Source: Ziziphus jujuba (Eukaryota > Streptophyta > Magnoliopsida > Rosales > Rhamnaceae). From it: DNA of 64,000 nt. Made by a program: the position numbers and the translations under genes. Positions 36,501 through 49,602 of the stretch are shown here, piece by piece. The stretch lies in assembly GCF_031755915.1 (NCBI RefSeq), contig NC_083387.1:25360501-25424500 (forward strand), written 5' to 3'. The notes below the pieces were generated by a model. That model was not told where the DNA came from, ran no database searches, and was given only the letters and a program-made list of their open reading frames with translations. The stretch's first letter is position 1, and each line of letters starts with the position of its first letter.

Positions 36501-39500
36501 TGTAACACCCTGTTCCGAAGTACACCAGAAATTATTTCATGTTGACTGAAGTTGATCGGGTTTGACCGCCGTTGATTGAGAGGGGTCAAATTTTGACATT
36601 TTGTTTTGGGGTTAATTTTGTGTTGATCAAGGCACGTTAGTACGTGTCATCCCAAGTTTGTAGAATAGTAGCATCTCAAAATCAGAGCCACGGTTTGGAA
36701 GTTATGAGTAAAACAAGTTGACATCCAAAATGTCCTGAGGGTGCCGGAGTTGACTTTTTGTTCGTGCAAAATTGAGCTTTGACTCATGCATGTTGTGAAG
36801 TAATCGTCGATATGAGTTCATAGACTAGCGGCACACCTAATTTGGATATTTCGTTGAAAAGTTATGAATCTATAAAGTTTTTCTAACACTGTAATATTTT
36901 ATATTATTTTATGCTTGTGTGAAACGTGTGCACAGTACGTGCCACATGTCAAAATCTCAGCCACTCTCGTGAGTGCATAGTGGCACCCACGGGATGGTTT
37001 CTTATTTGCTCAAACCCGTGTGTAAGCCGTGGGAAAAAAGAGAGAGAGAACGGGGAGGAGAGAGAGAGGAGAGAGAGAGAAAGCCACCACTAACCGGCCA
37101 TCGCCGTTTCTTCCATTCTGGCCACCATTTCCCTACACGTGCCACCCCACCACCTCTGCCTCCTCATTTCCGACCAGCCCACCAAATCCCACGAACAGCT
37201 GACCGCCAACACACCGGGATTGAGGCTTTTTCGGCGGTGACACCGATTGCTTCAAACCTAGATTTCTCCCTATCCCGGCATCCATTTAGCTCACCGCTGG
37301 TCCCATCCATTCACCTATCCTCTGATCTACATTTCCTCAAAAAATCACGGTTAGTGGCCACCGAACGCGATACCGGCAGTGACGGTTTCCGGTGACCACG
37401 CTGGCTCATTGGGAAATCGATTTCCGATGAGTTCCCAGTCACACCGCCCATCTTCTCCCACTAATTCTGACCTCATGAACCCAAATCTGGTGTCCATTTT
37501 CCTCAATTCTTAACGGATTGTGAGAATTAAAGGCCTAAAATCTGAGAGCTTTCCTGCGAGATTTCGGCCACCACAGGTCCAATCTCTGGAAAGTAAGACG
37601 AGATCCATAATCCTCGCTTCATAAGCTTCGATTCGGTATATAATTCATAAATTTTGGTTGTCGTTTGTGTTCGCTACGCCGAGTACCCATTTGTGAATTA
37701 TCCGATTAAAACATTAATTTAATCAATTTTGTGTAATGTTGATATTTTAGGTGCACGTGTGGGTAGTAGAGTTGATCGTGTGGAGGATCTTAATTGATAC
37801 GCGTGCCCAAGGTGAGTGACCCACCTTCAAAATTAATTTGGGGTGTTAAATTAATTATATTTTGTGATATTTTAATAATTGAATGCTTTTATTGTATGTT
37901 AAATATTTGATAATTGTTAATTAAATTTTGAATACCAATATTTGAATAAATTGAAATGTATATATGCATTAAAGCATATTTTGATTTTGATGAATTATGG
38001 AAATTTTATTTTTATGAAATTCAATTTTAAAGAAATGGTGAATTTAATTTTATTTGAGTTGTTGTTGAATTTAATTGTGAATTTATTTGTGTTTAATAAA
38101 AATACATTTATCCATTGATGAATTATAGAATTTAATTATATTTTGAATTTTGAGGAATTGAGGGAATATTTATTTTAGATTATTGTTAATTTTATTGATG
38201 GATTTATTATGTGTTTGAAAATGTATATTTATGAGAATTTTGATTATTGTGGATTTTATGAGGTTTAAATGACATATTTGATTCAAATTGGTTTTTGAAG
38301 ATTTGAGAAAGAAATATTGATTTAAATTATTATGTTTCAAAAATATTTATGCCATTGGAAAATTTGTATATTTAAATTGATGGAATTGAGAGTTGATGGA
38401 TTTGAAATTTATGAAATTTATGTGATGGATTTATGATGATGATTTTAAAAAGGAAGGTGAAAAATTAATGTTTTAAATGGATAAAATAAAATCGGTGGTA
38501 TTTTATACAAATATTGATTTTATGATTTACGAGTTTTTAGATACACCACACATGTACTGGTGTTCTGTATATGTGGATATGATTAGTGCACGCATGGATA
38601 TGATTAGCGCGAATGCGAGTGTGAGTAGCGCATAGGTGATTTATGGTTGTCCTGTGGTTGCCATCGCACTGAGGGTCGGTAAGTGATATCCACCATAACC
38701 ACCCCTCTCCATGGCCAGGATGCCTGTTTGCAGCGGCGTGGTGGGACGTCACGCTATCGTATGCCGGTTTCTCTCTTTAACCTTCTATTTGGCGGTACTC
38801 GGGACGCTGGGTAGTGTTGGCGCCACTGGTATATGGTAGGTGTATCAAATAGTTTTCACGACATGGTTTTGAAATATGAAATATTTTAAAATCTTATTTT
38901 TAATATAATATATTTAACGGTGTTTTATTATTTATTTATTTAAATTTAAAAGTTTACACAATTTTTATGAAAATGTTTTTACAAATTTGTTATTCAAATT
39001 GTTTTGGTATTTTGAGATCAATTCTAATATATTATATTTTCTTTCATTTTACTTTATTCTTACCATTTATTTTAAATGGGTGCTTTATTTTGATTAAATT
39101 ATTCATTTACTTAATTGTTCAATTAATTGATTTATTCTAATTATTTAATTATTTCTTGAATTTTCTTAATATGAGTTTCATTGATATTTTTGTATTATTT
39201 GTTTATGATATGTTATTAATCGTGTAGTAATTGTTATAAAAGTTTATTTTCATTTCTATTATTATTTCCATTCTGATTTTGGATTCTTAATTTGTTGTGT
39301 TTTATTTGTAAATTATTCGATTAATTATTTTCTGAATTTTGAGACATAAAATATCAGGTTTTGTGAAAATGAACATTTCCAACTGAGTGATTGTGAGGGT
39401 TTTGAGAAAAAAATTAATTTCAATTATTATTACTAAACCATTTATGTATTTATTCATTTAATTATTTATTGATTTACTTATTATTACTAATTACTTAGTT

Positions 39501-39997
39501 ATTATTTGTTAGTAGACCGGGTCGCTCACTGAGATGATTAGCATCTCATATTTTTAAATTTCGTTCCCTTAGGCTTAGGTGGTAGACATTGTTCGATCAG
39601 GGTGAGCTCGACAGTTTGATCGTTCCTAGAAATCCAAGAAGTCTACTTTTCTTCATGTCTTATTATGTAAATTTTCTTTCTACTCTGTTTGTATTAATTA
39701 TCATACTTAGAACTTTATTAACGCTCTGTATACTATGTTGGATGTAATATTTAAATGATTATGCACTTATTTCCTGTTATTCATTTGAAGTGCTGCAAAT
39801 TTGTGGAATTAAATTGTAGTAAAGTGGGAGGAATAAGATGGTGTATATAGAAGTGTATTTTCAGTGCAGGTAAATTGTGGTAAGTCCAACCCTTAGGGGA
39901 GATTTTGCCGGATTTTCCATTGGAGGGTCCTGTAGGGTTTCCCTGGGATCAGGGCTTGTTTAGGGTTCTAATGAGGGATCTTGGTCGAGTCCTGACA
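36501..39997 (+). mobile_element. Solo LTR, family A (copy A4), in the LINE RT
   Basis: It begins TGTAACACCCTGTTCC and ends GAGTCCTGACA. AGTA lies on both sides (36497-36500 and 39998-40001), consistent with a 4-5 bp target duplication. The LINE frame resumes directly after it. This is the longest copy (3.5 kb). It reads in the opposite orientation to A1-A3. GA repeats occur near 37038-37080 and the GC-rich block near 37080-37480. Confidence 0.85.
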
Positions 39998-40002
39998 AGT
40001 AT

Positions 40003-40190
40003 CCATTAAGGAGACTTGCTATCAACTTTTCTCTTTGTGATTTAATTTAAGTTGCTCTTTAGTATGTTGTCTATGTTGGAAAAGGAGTGGAAGCTGTATG
40101 GAGTCAAGTTGGGGACAGCTCTTTGGTCATAACCACCTCTTTTTCGCTGACAATATGCTTATTTTTTGCAGGGTTAAGTGAAAACAAACT
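40003..40190 (+). pseudogene. LINE reverse transcriptase, region up to the catalytic box
   Basis: The frame continues with a mutated QGDPLSP box (stop at the Gln), then EKEWKLYGVKLGTAL and FFADNMLIFCRV. The last is the RT catalytic FADDxLxF motif with Asn in place of the second Asp. Homology fades after about 40190. Confidence 0.75.
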
Positions 40191-40635
40191 AAAGACACCA
40201 CATAAAAGAGTTACAAAATTGTGCACTTTTCGAGATATGATAGCTGAAAAACTTGTACTTTCCTTTTGTTACATTGTAAGTTTGTTAATACAACTACAGT
40301 GACTCCCAAAAAAACCAACTGAATTCTAAAATAAACTAATGTCCTATCACGTATAACTACATTAAGGGATCTTTTGGATTTTGTTATGGGAAAACAGTTT
40401 TGATGAAAGATGGTGAATGTTGATTGAGGGCTGTACGTGTCTGAAATCTTTGCCGGCTTTTTTGATTTCTTGAATGAAGATGTAGGCAGGGCAAGGAGAT
40501 GTTTGAGCAAGTAGAACCAATTTATCCTTGTCTTTTTAATAGGTACAAAAGAATTGAGAAGAATAATAAAAGGGACTATCGATCAAGATTTAAATGTGGG
40601 TTTTAATTTATAGTAGGAAAAGATGTAGTATAGGT

Positions 40636-40740
40636 GCCTCATTTAGAGTTTGTTAATGATACATTGTTCATATTATTAGGAAAGAAAAATAATTTTGTAA
40701 ACTTGATTAAATTGCTGGGTATCTTTAGTTAGTATCAAGG
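40636..40740 (+). pseudogene. Possible second LINE RT catalytic-box fragment
   Basis: The frame VPHLEFVNDTLFILLGKKNN then FVNLIKLLGIF resembles SHLQFADDTLIF...LxxLLxxFE of non-LTR RTs, with FADD changed to FVND. It repeats a motif already present at 40130-40180, so it would come from another LINE or a duplication. Confidence 0.45.
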
Positions 40741-40745
40741 TCGCC

Positions 40746-41505
40746 TCAGTACCCACCGCATTTAAAAAAATGAGAATATGAATAATAAAGATTTAGCATA
40801 TCTTTTATCCAACCAATCTAAACATTCCAATTACTCTTTCTTCCCCAAACTTAATTGATTCAATAGGGTCCAAATAATTAATATATATGTTTTAGAAAGA
40901 TATTGTTGATGAATAGCATTAATAGTAATAACCTATATACTAGTACAAAGCCGAGGGAATTGGTTTTGATGGAATCTACAACATCTTTTTCTAATCTAGT
41001 CATCAAATGCATGGAGGGTTACACCTTTTAGCTCTTGAAGCATTTTTTGACTGACTTTAAATTGTAATTGAGCAATTTTTTTTTTTAAAATTAGTTTCTC
41101 TTGTAGAGTGATGCAATGTGAAATCTTATATTTGTGTAAGGCTCTAATTTTGCACTTTCAAATTTCGATAAATAGTTGGATATTCAGTTTATATTAATTA
41201 ATTCTAAGTATCTATACATATCTTAATTCAACAAAAGTTAAAACATAAATGGTAACGGTTAAGAATCAGCACATAAAGGTATAATTATATATTCTCTGTC
41301 TCTGCACCAAAACTTGAAAGATGGGATTTGGTGTCTCTGATATATATTGGACTCGTTTTTGCAGATACTACACGTCTTTTGTTTGAGTAATATATTACTA
41401 TATTACGTTTACAATGCCTAATAACCTAATGCCAATGTTGATTCTAGTTATCAATATAATTGATGAGTATATATATAAATGTAAATAGTTTAGTTTCAAA
41501 TTAAC
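40746..41505. other. Intergenic AT-rich stretch, nothing recognised
   Basis: No convincing coding frame or repeat boundary was seen on either strand. Its right end should be the 3' flank of the inverted SCPL fragment. Confidence 0.6.
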
Positions 41506-41989
41506 TTAGAGAGGAGAATAATGAATCCATCTTTTAAACATGGAGTAGCATTCTTTACTTTTGTACTCAGTAGGTGAGTGGCCTGCTCCCTATACAAAGA
41601 AAAACACTAAAATAATCAACAAAAATTGAAATAATTTAAAAAAAGAAGAAGAAGAATTAAGAAGAAATTCTTTAATTGTTACCTTCACTGTCACATAGGT
41701 TAAGTGGCACCCTTGATTTGAATACCTGATTGTGTAACTTCACAAAATTATGTACATGAATAAAAGCAGCAGATTAATAAAATTAATGTGAACTATATTA
41801 AGCTATATATATATATATATTGTAAATAGATCGAAAAGAGTAATATCATCATTTAATTATAAATTTACTACACACTTTGCAATTTGACCATCAGCAAACC
41901 ATGGTGGCCATTCATTTTGTATACTTAAATTGAGAGACTTGATCCATTTTTCTATAGAAATATGTGGTAGACCCAAATCATGATCACCA
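41506..41989 (-). pseudogene. Second SCPL gene, last three exons only, inverted
   Basis: Minus-strand exons: 41876-41989 (GDHDLGLPHISIEKWIKSLN, 114 bp), 41683-41725 (YSNQGCHLTYVTVK, 43 bp) and 41506-41589 ([18 protein letters not shown] to stop, 84 bp). They correspond to exons 12, 13 and 14 of the intact gene; two have identical lengths and the middle one is 12 bp shorter, in frame. The Asp and His catalytic motifs are kept. The acceptor before the first exon reads GCAA instead of GCAG. At 42038, within the preceding intron, a gypsy LTR begins and no further exons are found in the window. It is likely a paralogue, tail-to-tail with the intact gene, that has been truncated. Confidence 0.88.
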
Positions 41990-42316
41990 TTGCAGCAAGA
42001 GAAGTAATTGATTTAGTCAATTTATTCATTTATATACTGTAATAACCCATACCAAAAATACTCTGTTTTATATATTTGACCAGGTTTGATAAAGTGGATT
42101 ATATGTGGGTTGTAGTTTGACTTTTTCAATGGTCAATGTTTTTGGTTTGATTGAGGTACCATTGTGTAGAGTTCATCGATACGAGTTCATAGACTGGTGG
42201 CAAGCCAAATTTTGAGTTACGGATAAAAAATTATGGTTCTGTAAAGTTTCAAATATCAGTTTTATATCAGTGTCCAAACCAGTCCCAAATTTTCATCTGT
42301 TAGTGACCTAAGGCTC

Positions 42317-42324
42317 TATATAAG
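42317..42324 (+). promoter_or_regulatory. TATA box of LTR B1
   Basis: TATATAAG in GGCTCTATATAAGC, 279 bp after the LTR start, the same relative place as in the other family B LTRs. Confidence 0.6.
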
Positions 42325-43851
42325 CATGCCTAGTAGGAAACAAGTTCCAAAATATCCATTTTATCCCTAAAACCTGAGAAATTTCTCTCCAAACCCACGG
42401 ATCCGAACCAGGTAGTTTTGAACCCGTTTTAAGGCCAACCTTGTCATCACTGTTTTGTCTAAATCCGACCACCACCTTGATGCATGCACCATCCACCCTT
42501 GTTACTCACCCCAAGATGACCTTACCAGCCAAATTTCAGGCCAAATTGCCGGCCAACGCACCGGGATTGACCATTTAAATTCGGCGGCGGCTGTTCGGGC
42601 TTTTCCATTCATTTGGCCATTTTTGGCCATTTTAGACCAACCCACACATCTCTCCCACCACTTTTAGACCCTCTGAACTCATTGTCGTACTTCTTTTGCC
42701 CAGATTCTTCATAGGTTGAGAGATACGACAATAGCGAATTCAACTGAGATTTCCACCAAGTTTTTTGGCCACCGAGGAACTTTTGGACTGAGATGAGAAC
42801 ACTATTGTGTTTCTTATCTCTTGGAGTTTACGTAGATATAAAGTTTGTAAATTTTTGACGTTGTTTGATAATTTTTTTTCATTTTTGGGTCAGTTAGTTA
42901 AATACCGGATAAAGTGGGACTGTGTTGGACAAATTTGGTCACATTGGACAAAATTGAAGTTGGATTAGTGATTAGATATTATTAGGATCCATTAAAAAAG
43001 TTCAATTTTGAAATATTAGCCTTCGGGCGAAAGTACTCAATTTTGGGTATCGAATCCTAAGGGTACACTATATAATTGGACTGATTTGTGTCTAATTTAT
43101 GTAATTTTGTAGTTATATAAATAATTTTAAGACATTTGGTACACACCAATGTCTTTGCTTTAGCTGCTAGAGCTTGAGAAATATTTTTTTTTATATTACA
43201 GGTACTTGAGTTTAGCCTAGAGGCGATTCTGCAGTGGAGCAAGAGTGAGCATTTGTAGTACTGTGAGTAGTTATATCATTTTAAAATATTCTAGGTATAT
43301 AGTATAATACATATATGTGCTCCGAATATTTTATGTATGTATTATTTGATTGAAATGTTTCATTTATGCATATATAAATATTTGTTTTTACATATATGTG
43401 TTATCATTTTATGTGACGTTTAACAATATTTTAAATGGTTTTCAATTCTAATGAGTTCATAAATAGACTTGTGGTATTTAAATATCTTGAAATTTGAATT
43501 GAGATTTTAAATCATTTTGGAAGATAACTGATTTGAGAAGTAGATTGAATATTATATGATTTTAAGCATGTTCAAATATTTTATAATTTCATGTGCTTAA
43601 AATTGGTTTATGGTGAATATATTTCACTGTGGTATTTCTGTTTTTAGCATGAAATGATGATTTGAAAATTTTGAAATATTTAAATCACCGGTTGAATTTG
43701 AATATTAAATTACGATTTATGATACGGTATTGTTTGGAAAAGTATAATCTTATAAAATTGTTTTAAGGATACTGTATTATTTATTTTAATGGATTTACCA
43801 TATAGTACCAATGTCTCGGATCAGTATTATATTATAGCGTGAGTAGTTTGT

Positions 43852-44085
43852 CACTGTACCATGAGGTTGGGTTCATCCCATAGGTTATTATTGCTACGGG
43901 TCATGAGGTTGGGATCATCTCACAGGTTATTATTACTACGGACCTGAGACTGAGGTCATCTTATAGGTTTATTATTGCCACGGTGCCGTAAGGTTGGGGT
44001 CATCCCACAAGTTTATTATTGCCATAGGCTGTGAGGTTGGGTAATTCCCGACGGTTTATTATTTCCACGATACTTTTCGTATATT
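43852..44085 (+). repeat. Tandem repeats of LTR B1
   Basis: Five to six diverged units of about 45 bp built on GAGGTTGGGxTCATCCCA, TTATTATTGCCACGG and CCGTRAGG. Confidence 0.8.
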
Positions 44086-44244
44086 GAGGATTGTGAGGTG
44101 GGTGTATCCCGTAGTTTATAGTTTGGTATATCGTATAGTACGTTGTATAAGTTTTGAGTTATTGATGGATTTCAAATATGGTGGTTATTACTACACTTTC
44201 ATAATTTTTTCATGAAATTGAGTTTATAATATCTTATATTTTAG

Positions 44245-44579
44245 TTATGCCCCAAAAATCATATTCCTTAGGAGATTAAGTTATCATAAAAAACCCTCAA
44301 TCTTCAAGGAAACAAAATATCAAAACTGAGATCTAAAATCATCACCCAAAAGCATATGCCATAAAACCAACTTATAAAATTTATAGCTTAGTTCTCAACA
44401 AGTTGTCCCACACAAAATCACTAAAATGCATCAACCAAACTTGGTTTATATCAAATTCTAATATAATGTCTTAATTCCCATGCAACAAAGATAACTCCTC
44501 TTAAACATCTGACGAGGTCAAAAGAATTTTCCTGTGGATGTGGAACTATTAAGGGAACACCCCAAAGGAACTAGAGTCG
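44245..44579 (-). pseudogene. Minus-strand family B element (M): pol remnant between protease and RNase H
   Basis: The reverse complement aligns closely with 55070-55450 of the plus-strand element: GTTTGGTTGATGCATTT, GAGAACTAAGCTATAAAT, TGGGTGATGATTTTAGATCT and AACTTAATCTCC. Both copies have lost readable RT. AGTCG at its upper end (44575-44579) is the target duplicate of the adjoining solo LTR. Confidence 0.75.
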
Positions 44580-47399
44580 TGTAACACCCCGTCCTGAAGT
44601 ACACCGGAAATTTCTCAAGTTGACCATCGTTGACCGATAAGGGTCAAATTTTGACTTTTTAACTCGGTAAGAATTCTAGGTTGACCGAGGTTCTATTGTG
44701 AAATATGCATCGACCCGAGTCTGCAGACTAGTAGCACGTAAAAAATGGAGCTACGATTTGAAAGTTATGAGTAAAACAAGTTGTGGTCCGAACTGTGCGA
44801 GGGTGCCAGAGTTGACTTTTTATTCTTGTAAAATTGAGCTTTGACTTATATATGGTTGTGAATTACTCGTCGATACGAGCTCGTAGACTAGCAGCACGTC
44901 CGATTTGGACATATGGTTGGAAAATTACGGACCTGTGAAGTTTTTCCGAGACAGCTATTACTATTCATCGATATGTAAGTGTATGTGAACAGCGACGCCA
45001 CGTGTAGCATTATAAAGGGTGCCATGTGTCACGACAAGGAAATGCCATATTTCAGACAATTAAATATTACATCATTTTATTATTATTATTATTATTGTTT
45101 TATTATATTATATTAATATTTTAATATTATTTTATATATTTATTTATTTATTTTCTTTTTTTTCCTTCTTCCCCACGTGGGAAGAAAAAACACAGCCCCC
45201 CCCCCCCCCCCGGGGCGATTCCTTCTTCTTCTTCTTCCTCCCCTCTCACACTCGCCGGTCCCTCTTTCTCTCTACTGCACCTCTTCTAGCCCTCGCACGG
45301 CCACACGCACCGAACGACATGGCGGCCCATGGCTGGACGAGCTCGAATGTCGAGTCGCCCGTCGGTTGGCCGGCAAATGTGCCGAGATCAATGCCAAAGC
45401 CGACGGTCGGAGAGGTGGTCGTGGCCGGTTTTCTGGCGACCATTGGTCCCGAGGTTGGTCCCTCCCCCTAGTTTTCGACCTCCTAATTCCAAAAATGAAA
45501 TCCATTGGCCTAAATTCCAAGCCATTGGTGAGATGAGTGGAGGAGTCCGGCCAAAACTTCTCGGCCATTTTCCGGCCAACTCTGACTGTTTCGCGCCGAA
45601 CGAAGGTTGGTTTTACACTCATCGTCTCTTTAGCTTTCATTTGGCACCTTATTTGTGAATTGTGATTGAGTATTTTGAAAGATGCCATTTTTAGATAAAA
45701 TAATATTATTTTAATGTGATAATCTAAAAAATGTATGTTTGATGTTTAAATAATTGCTATTTGTATTGATGATGTCCAATTGTGTTGAATTGTATAAATA
45801 TGGGTTGAATTGTATAAATATGGGTTGAATTAATATTTTTTAAATTTGAAAAGCTGTAGATTTTAAAGTGCCGTTAAATTGTTGTTAACTTTACTGTGAA
45901 GTTATGACAGCTAATAAAATGTATCTTTATATGCTTAATTATTTGTGGAATTGTATGTGGTTCTATTGACATTTAGTATGAATTAATTTGAAGGTTTGCG
46001 GAATTGATTATATTGAATTATTGTGATTGAAACTATATTTATGTGTTTAATTATTTATTTATGCATGAAATTTTGTGAATTTGATAAAAGTGCATAAATT
46101 TAAATGTATCATATAAAAATTCAAATTTTATAATATTATATTATATTTTCAAAATATATATATATTATTATAAAATATTTTTATCGGTTTTCAATGCACC
46201 ATACACGTACCGGTGTTCTGTAGTTGTGGATGTGATTAGCGCACAGGTGGATGTGGATGTGATTAGTGCATAGGTTGTAATGTCTCCCATGAGTTGTCAT
46301 CGGATCGAGGGCAGGTAAGTTTGATATTGGCCATAGCCGCCCCCCTCCATGGCCTGGATGACGGTTTAAGCAGCAGCGCGGTGGGACGCCACGCGATCAT
46401 ATGCCGGTTTCTCTCTTTAACCTCTCCGTCAGACGGTGCTTTGGGACGCTGGGCACCATAGGACACCACTGGTATATAGTATGTGCATCAATTATCTTTT
46501 GTATATATATATATGTGTTATATTTGTATGTATCACATCGTACGGGGACAGCAATCCAATGTGGTCCATGAATAGCTAGCTTTGTAACTATGTTGCCTAT
46601 GAGTTCAGGGGATTGGACAGCCAATCTAGGCAACCACCTCGGACTGTATTGGTAGCAGGGTGCTAGCGACAGCTGGAATCATGGTTTGCGCAACATGTTG
46701 GAGGTTATCGTTTGTACCCCTGATACGAGTGTATATTTGATAATATTTTTTTTTTAATTTTAAATTATTATTTGATCTCGTATTATTCTATCTATTCATA
46801 ACCTGATTTTCTTGCATTATACTTAATTGCTTTTATTGTCATTACTATTATTAATATTATTCTCGTTATTAATATTACAATTATTATTTATCAGAATTAT
46901 GTTTACAATTATTATCATTATTACTAATATTATTATCATCATTATGATTATTATTATTATTTTATTATTATTGCCATTATTTATTTTTATTATTTTATTA
47001 TTTCTATTATTATTATTAGCATATGATATATTCGGACAAGTATCACAGCCTACCGGCAAGAAAGATAGCCATTGGGTAAGTATAATAGTCCTTGGACAAG
47101 TGGTAGCCTTTGGGCAGGTGAGATAGTCCTTAGAACAGCTGTAATTATGTGATAGTTCTTGGACAAGTGATTACCTTCGAGTAAATATGACAGATGCTAT
47201 TAGTACTATTTATATCATGAAAACGATTGCTATTATTATTATTGTTGTTGATGTGATGATTGTTTACTTTTCTTCTTATATTACGCATCGGTATATTTTA
47301 TAACACAATATTTGAAATGTATGGCAATCAGTGGGTGGTGTGGGCGGATGTGAATGATTAAAGGTATAATTGGTTGTTTATTTAGTTGATTATTCCTAT

Positions 47400-47438
<39 letters not shown>

Positions 47439-47676
47439 GTATGTGTTTTATATATAAATTGTTATCGAAGTGCTGTTACTGTGGGAATTATTGTAGTAAG
47501 GTGGGAGGGATAAGGTGGTACCATATAGGAGTGTATCTTTGTGCAGGTAAATTTTGTGGTAAGTCTTTCCCTTAGGGGAGATGCTGTCAGATTTTCCATT
47601 GGAAGATTCGGTGGTATTTTTCTGGGATCAGGGCTTGTCTAGGGTTCCGATGAGGGGTTTTGGACGGGTCCTGACA
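44580..47676 (+). mobile_element. Solo LTR, family A (copy A5), with perfect 5-bp target duplication
   Basis: It begins TGTAACACCCCGTCCTG and ends GGACGGGTCCTGACA. AGTCG is present on both sides (44575-44579 and 47677-47681) without mismatch. A C-run (about 45197-45210), the GC-rich block (45180-45610) and a long ATT-rich tract (46835-47020) lie inside. A TATAAAGG motif is at 45013-45020. It interrupts the internal region of element M. Confidence 0.9.
47403..47437. repeat. (AT)n tract
   Basis: A pure dinucleotide run in solo LTR A5. Confidence 0.9.
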
Positions 47677-47681
47677 AGTCG

Positions 47682-47807
47682 TCCTGAATTGTGCAACATA
47701 TTCATGTAAAACAAAAGAGCATATGATCTTTGAGCTAATAAAATATATTCATCACTACCAAGCATAAATAATGTACTTGTCATAACATCAAGGTGACCTG
47801 TGCCTTC
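47682..47807 (-). pseudogene. Element M: aspartic protease remnant
   Basis: The minus-strand frame reads EGTGHLDVMTSTLFMLGSDE then YILLAQRSYALLF. It corresponds to the gypsy protease start (family: DVVTGTL...AxVLFDxGSTHSF) with the catalytic Asp region changed (LFDxGST to LLAQRSY). It continues the gag end at 50772-51085 once the LTR between them is ignored. Confidence 0.65.
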
Positions 47808-48096
47808 TGTAACACCCCGTACCAAAAATACACATGTTTTAACAAGTTTGATCAAGTTGACTAAGTTTGACCAAGTGAATAATAGATTGGTTAAAGTTGA
47901 CTTTTTCAATGGTCAATATTTTTGGTTTGACTGATGTACCATTGTGTAGATCCAGTCGATACGAGTTCATAGATTGGCGACACGCCAAATTTTGAGTTAC
48001 AAATAAAAAGTTATGGTTCTGAAAAGTTTTAGGCATAAGTTTTATATTAGTGTCCAAACCAGTCCCCAGTTTTTATTTGTTAATGACCCAGGGCTC

Positions 48097-48104
48097 TATA
48101 TAAG
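48097..48104 (+). promoter_or_regulatory. TATA box of LTR B2
   Basis: TATATAAG, 289 bp after the LTR start, in GGGCTCTATATAAGCC. Confidence 0.6.
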
Positions 48105-49602
48105 CCTTGGTAAGTGTACTAAATAGGAAACCAATTTCTAAAATACCCCTTTCATCCCCAAAATCCAAGAAATTTCTCCCCCAGACCCATGGGTTCGAAC
48201 TGGGTTGTTTTGATCCGTTTAACGACGAACTGGGTCATCATCATTTTTGCCCATTCTGGCCACCAAGCTGTTACACATGCCAGCTAAGGAGGAAGATCAT
48301 GTTGACGTGAGCTTGGCCGTGAAATTTCACGGTGAACGGCGGCCGGACGCACTTAAATCTGGCCGGCGAAGGAGGTGGCGGCTAGCGAGGTGGGTTGCCG
48401 AATTTTTGTGTTTTTCGGCCATTTCAGGCCAACCCATAGACTTTTCCCACCATTTTTGGACCCTTTGAGCATTTTTGTGGTTATTTTGCCCAGATTCCTC
48501 ACCATTTGAGAGATCTGACAAGGGGAAGTTCGGCCGCAGCATTAATCGATTTTTCCAGCCACCGAAGGAACTTTTGGACTGAGGTGAGCATACTAATGAG
48601 TTCTTTTCTCTTAGGCTTTCTGTTAATATAAAGTTTGTGAATTTTGGAGGTCGTTTGATAATTTTTCCATTTTTGGGTAAATTAGTTAATTTTCAGATAA
48701 ATTGGGATTGTGTTGAACAACATTGGTCAAATTGGTTAAAATTGGCATTGCATTAGTGAAATTAGATATTATTAGGACCCATTAGAAGGTTCAATTATGA
48801 AATTTTAGGCTTCGGATGAAAATCCCCAATTTTGGGTACCGGGTCCAAAGGATACGCGGTATAATTGGACCATCCGGTGTTCAATTTACATAATTTTGAT
48901 AGTAGTATAAGTCCATTTAAGGCATTTGGGACATACAAGTGTCTTTAGTTTAATTATTGGAGTTTAAGAAATATTTTATTATATTTTAGGCACACGAGTT
49001 GAGCCTGGAGGCGAGCCTGCAGAGGAGCAGGAGTGAGCATCTGTAGTACAGTGAGTGGTTATTATTTTTAAAATATTTTGGGTTATAGAATAATATATAT
49101 GTCTGTTTTGAATATTTTACGTATATACAAATTGATTGAAATGGTTGCTTTACGTATATAAAATATCTGTTTTCACTTACACAAGTTATCATTTTATGCG
49201 GATTTTAATAAGATTTTTAATGATTTCAAATTTTGATGAGTTCATAGTGAACTTGAGAATTATGTTAATTAAGTAGTCTGGTATTTGAATTGAGAATTTT
49301 AGAGCATTTTGAAAAATATTTGATATGAGGAGCAGATTGAAAATTTATATGATTTTAAGCATGTTCAAATATTTTGTAAATTCTTAAGTGCTTAAAATTG
49401 GTTTACGGTGAATATATTTCATTGTGATATTTTTGGTTTTCACATTAAATGATCATTTGAAAATTTTGAAATATTTAAATAAGCGGTGGAATTTAAATAT
49501 TAAATTATGATTTATGTTACAGTATTATTTGGGAAAAATATATATGTTACAGTAACTTGGATCAGTATTATATTATTTTCTATTATAACGTGCTGGGTTT
49601 TG

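Larger units (their letters stand above)
42038..44243 (+). mobile_element. Truncated LTR, gypsy family B (copy B1)
   Basis: It begins TGTAATAACCCATACC and follows the family B LTR (see 47808-50771) base for base in outline: TATA box, GC-rich leader, tandem repeats. It stops at about 44243, roughly 700 bp before the expected LTR end, where the sequence switches to minus-strand pol remnant. No target duplication can be tested. Confidence 0.8.

Noticed and set aside
36973..37395. A 140-codon plus-strand open frame with a Glu/Arg-rich start
   Set aside because: The start translates a GA repeat inside solo LTR A4; not conserved in the family.
45177..45688. Overlapping open frames of 109-138 codons on both strands
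   Set aside because: Same GC-rich LTR block as above (copy A5), with a poly-C run; no domain and no conservation.
46823..47126. A 99-codon hydrophobic frame and its Asn/Ile-rich antisense
   Set aside because: Both are translations of an ATT-type low-complexity tract in LTR A5.
47628..47909. A 93-codon minus-strand frame as one protein
   Set aside because: It is a chimera of LTR A5 end, a protease remnant of element M and the antisense start of LTR B2.
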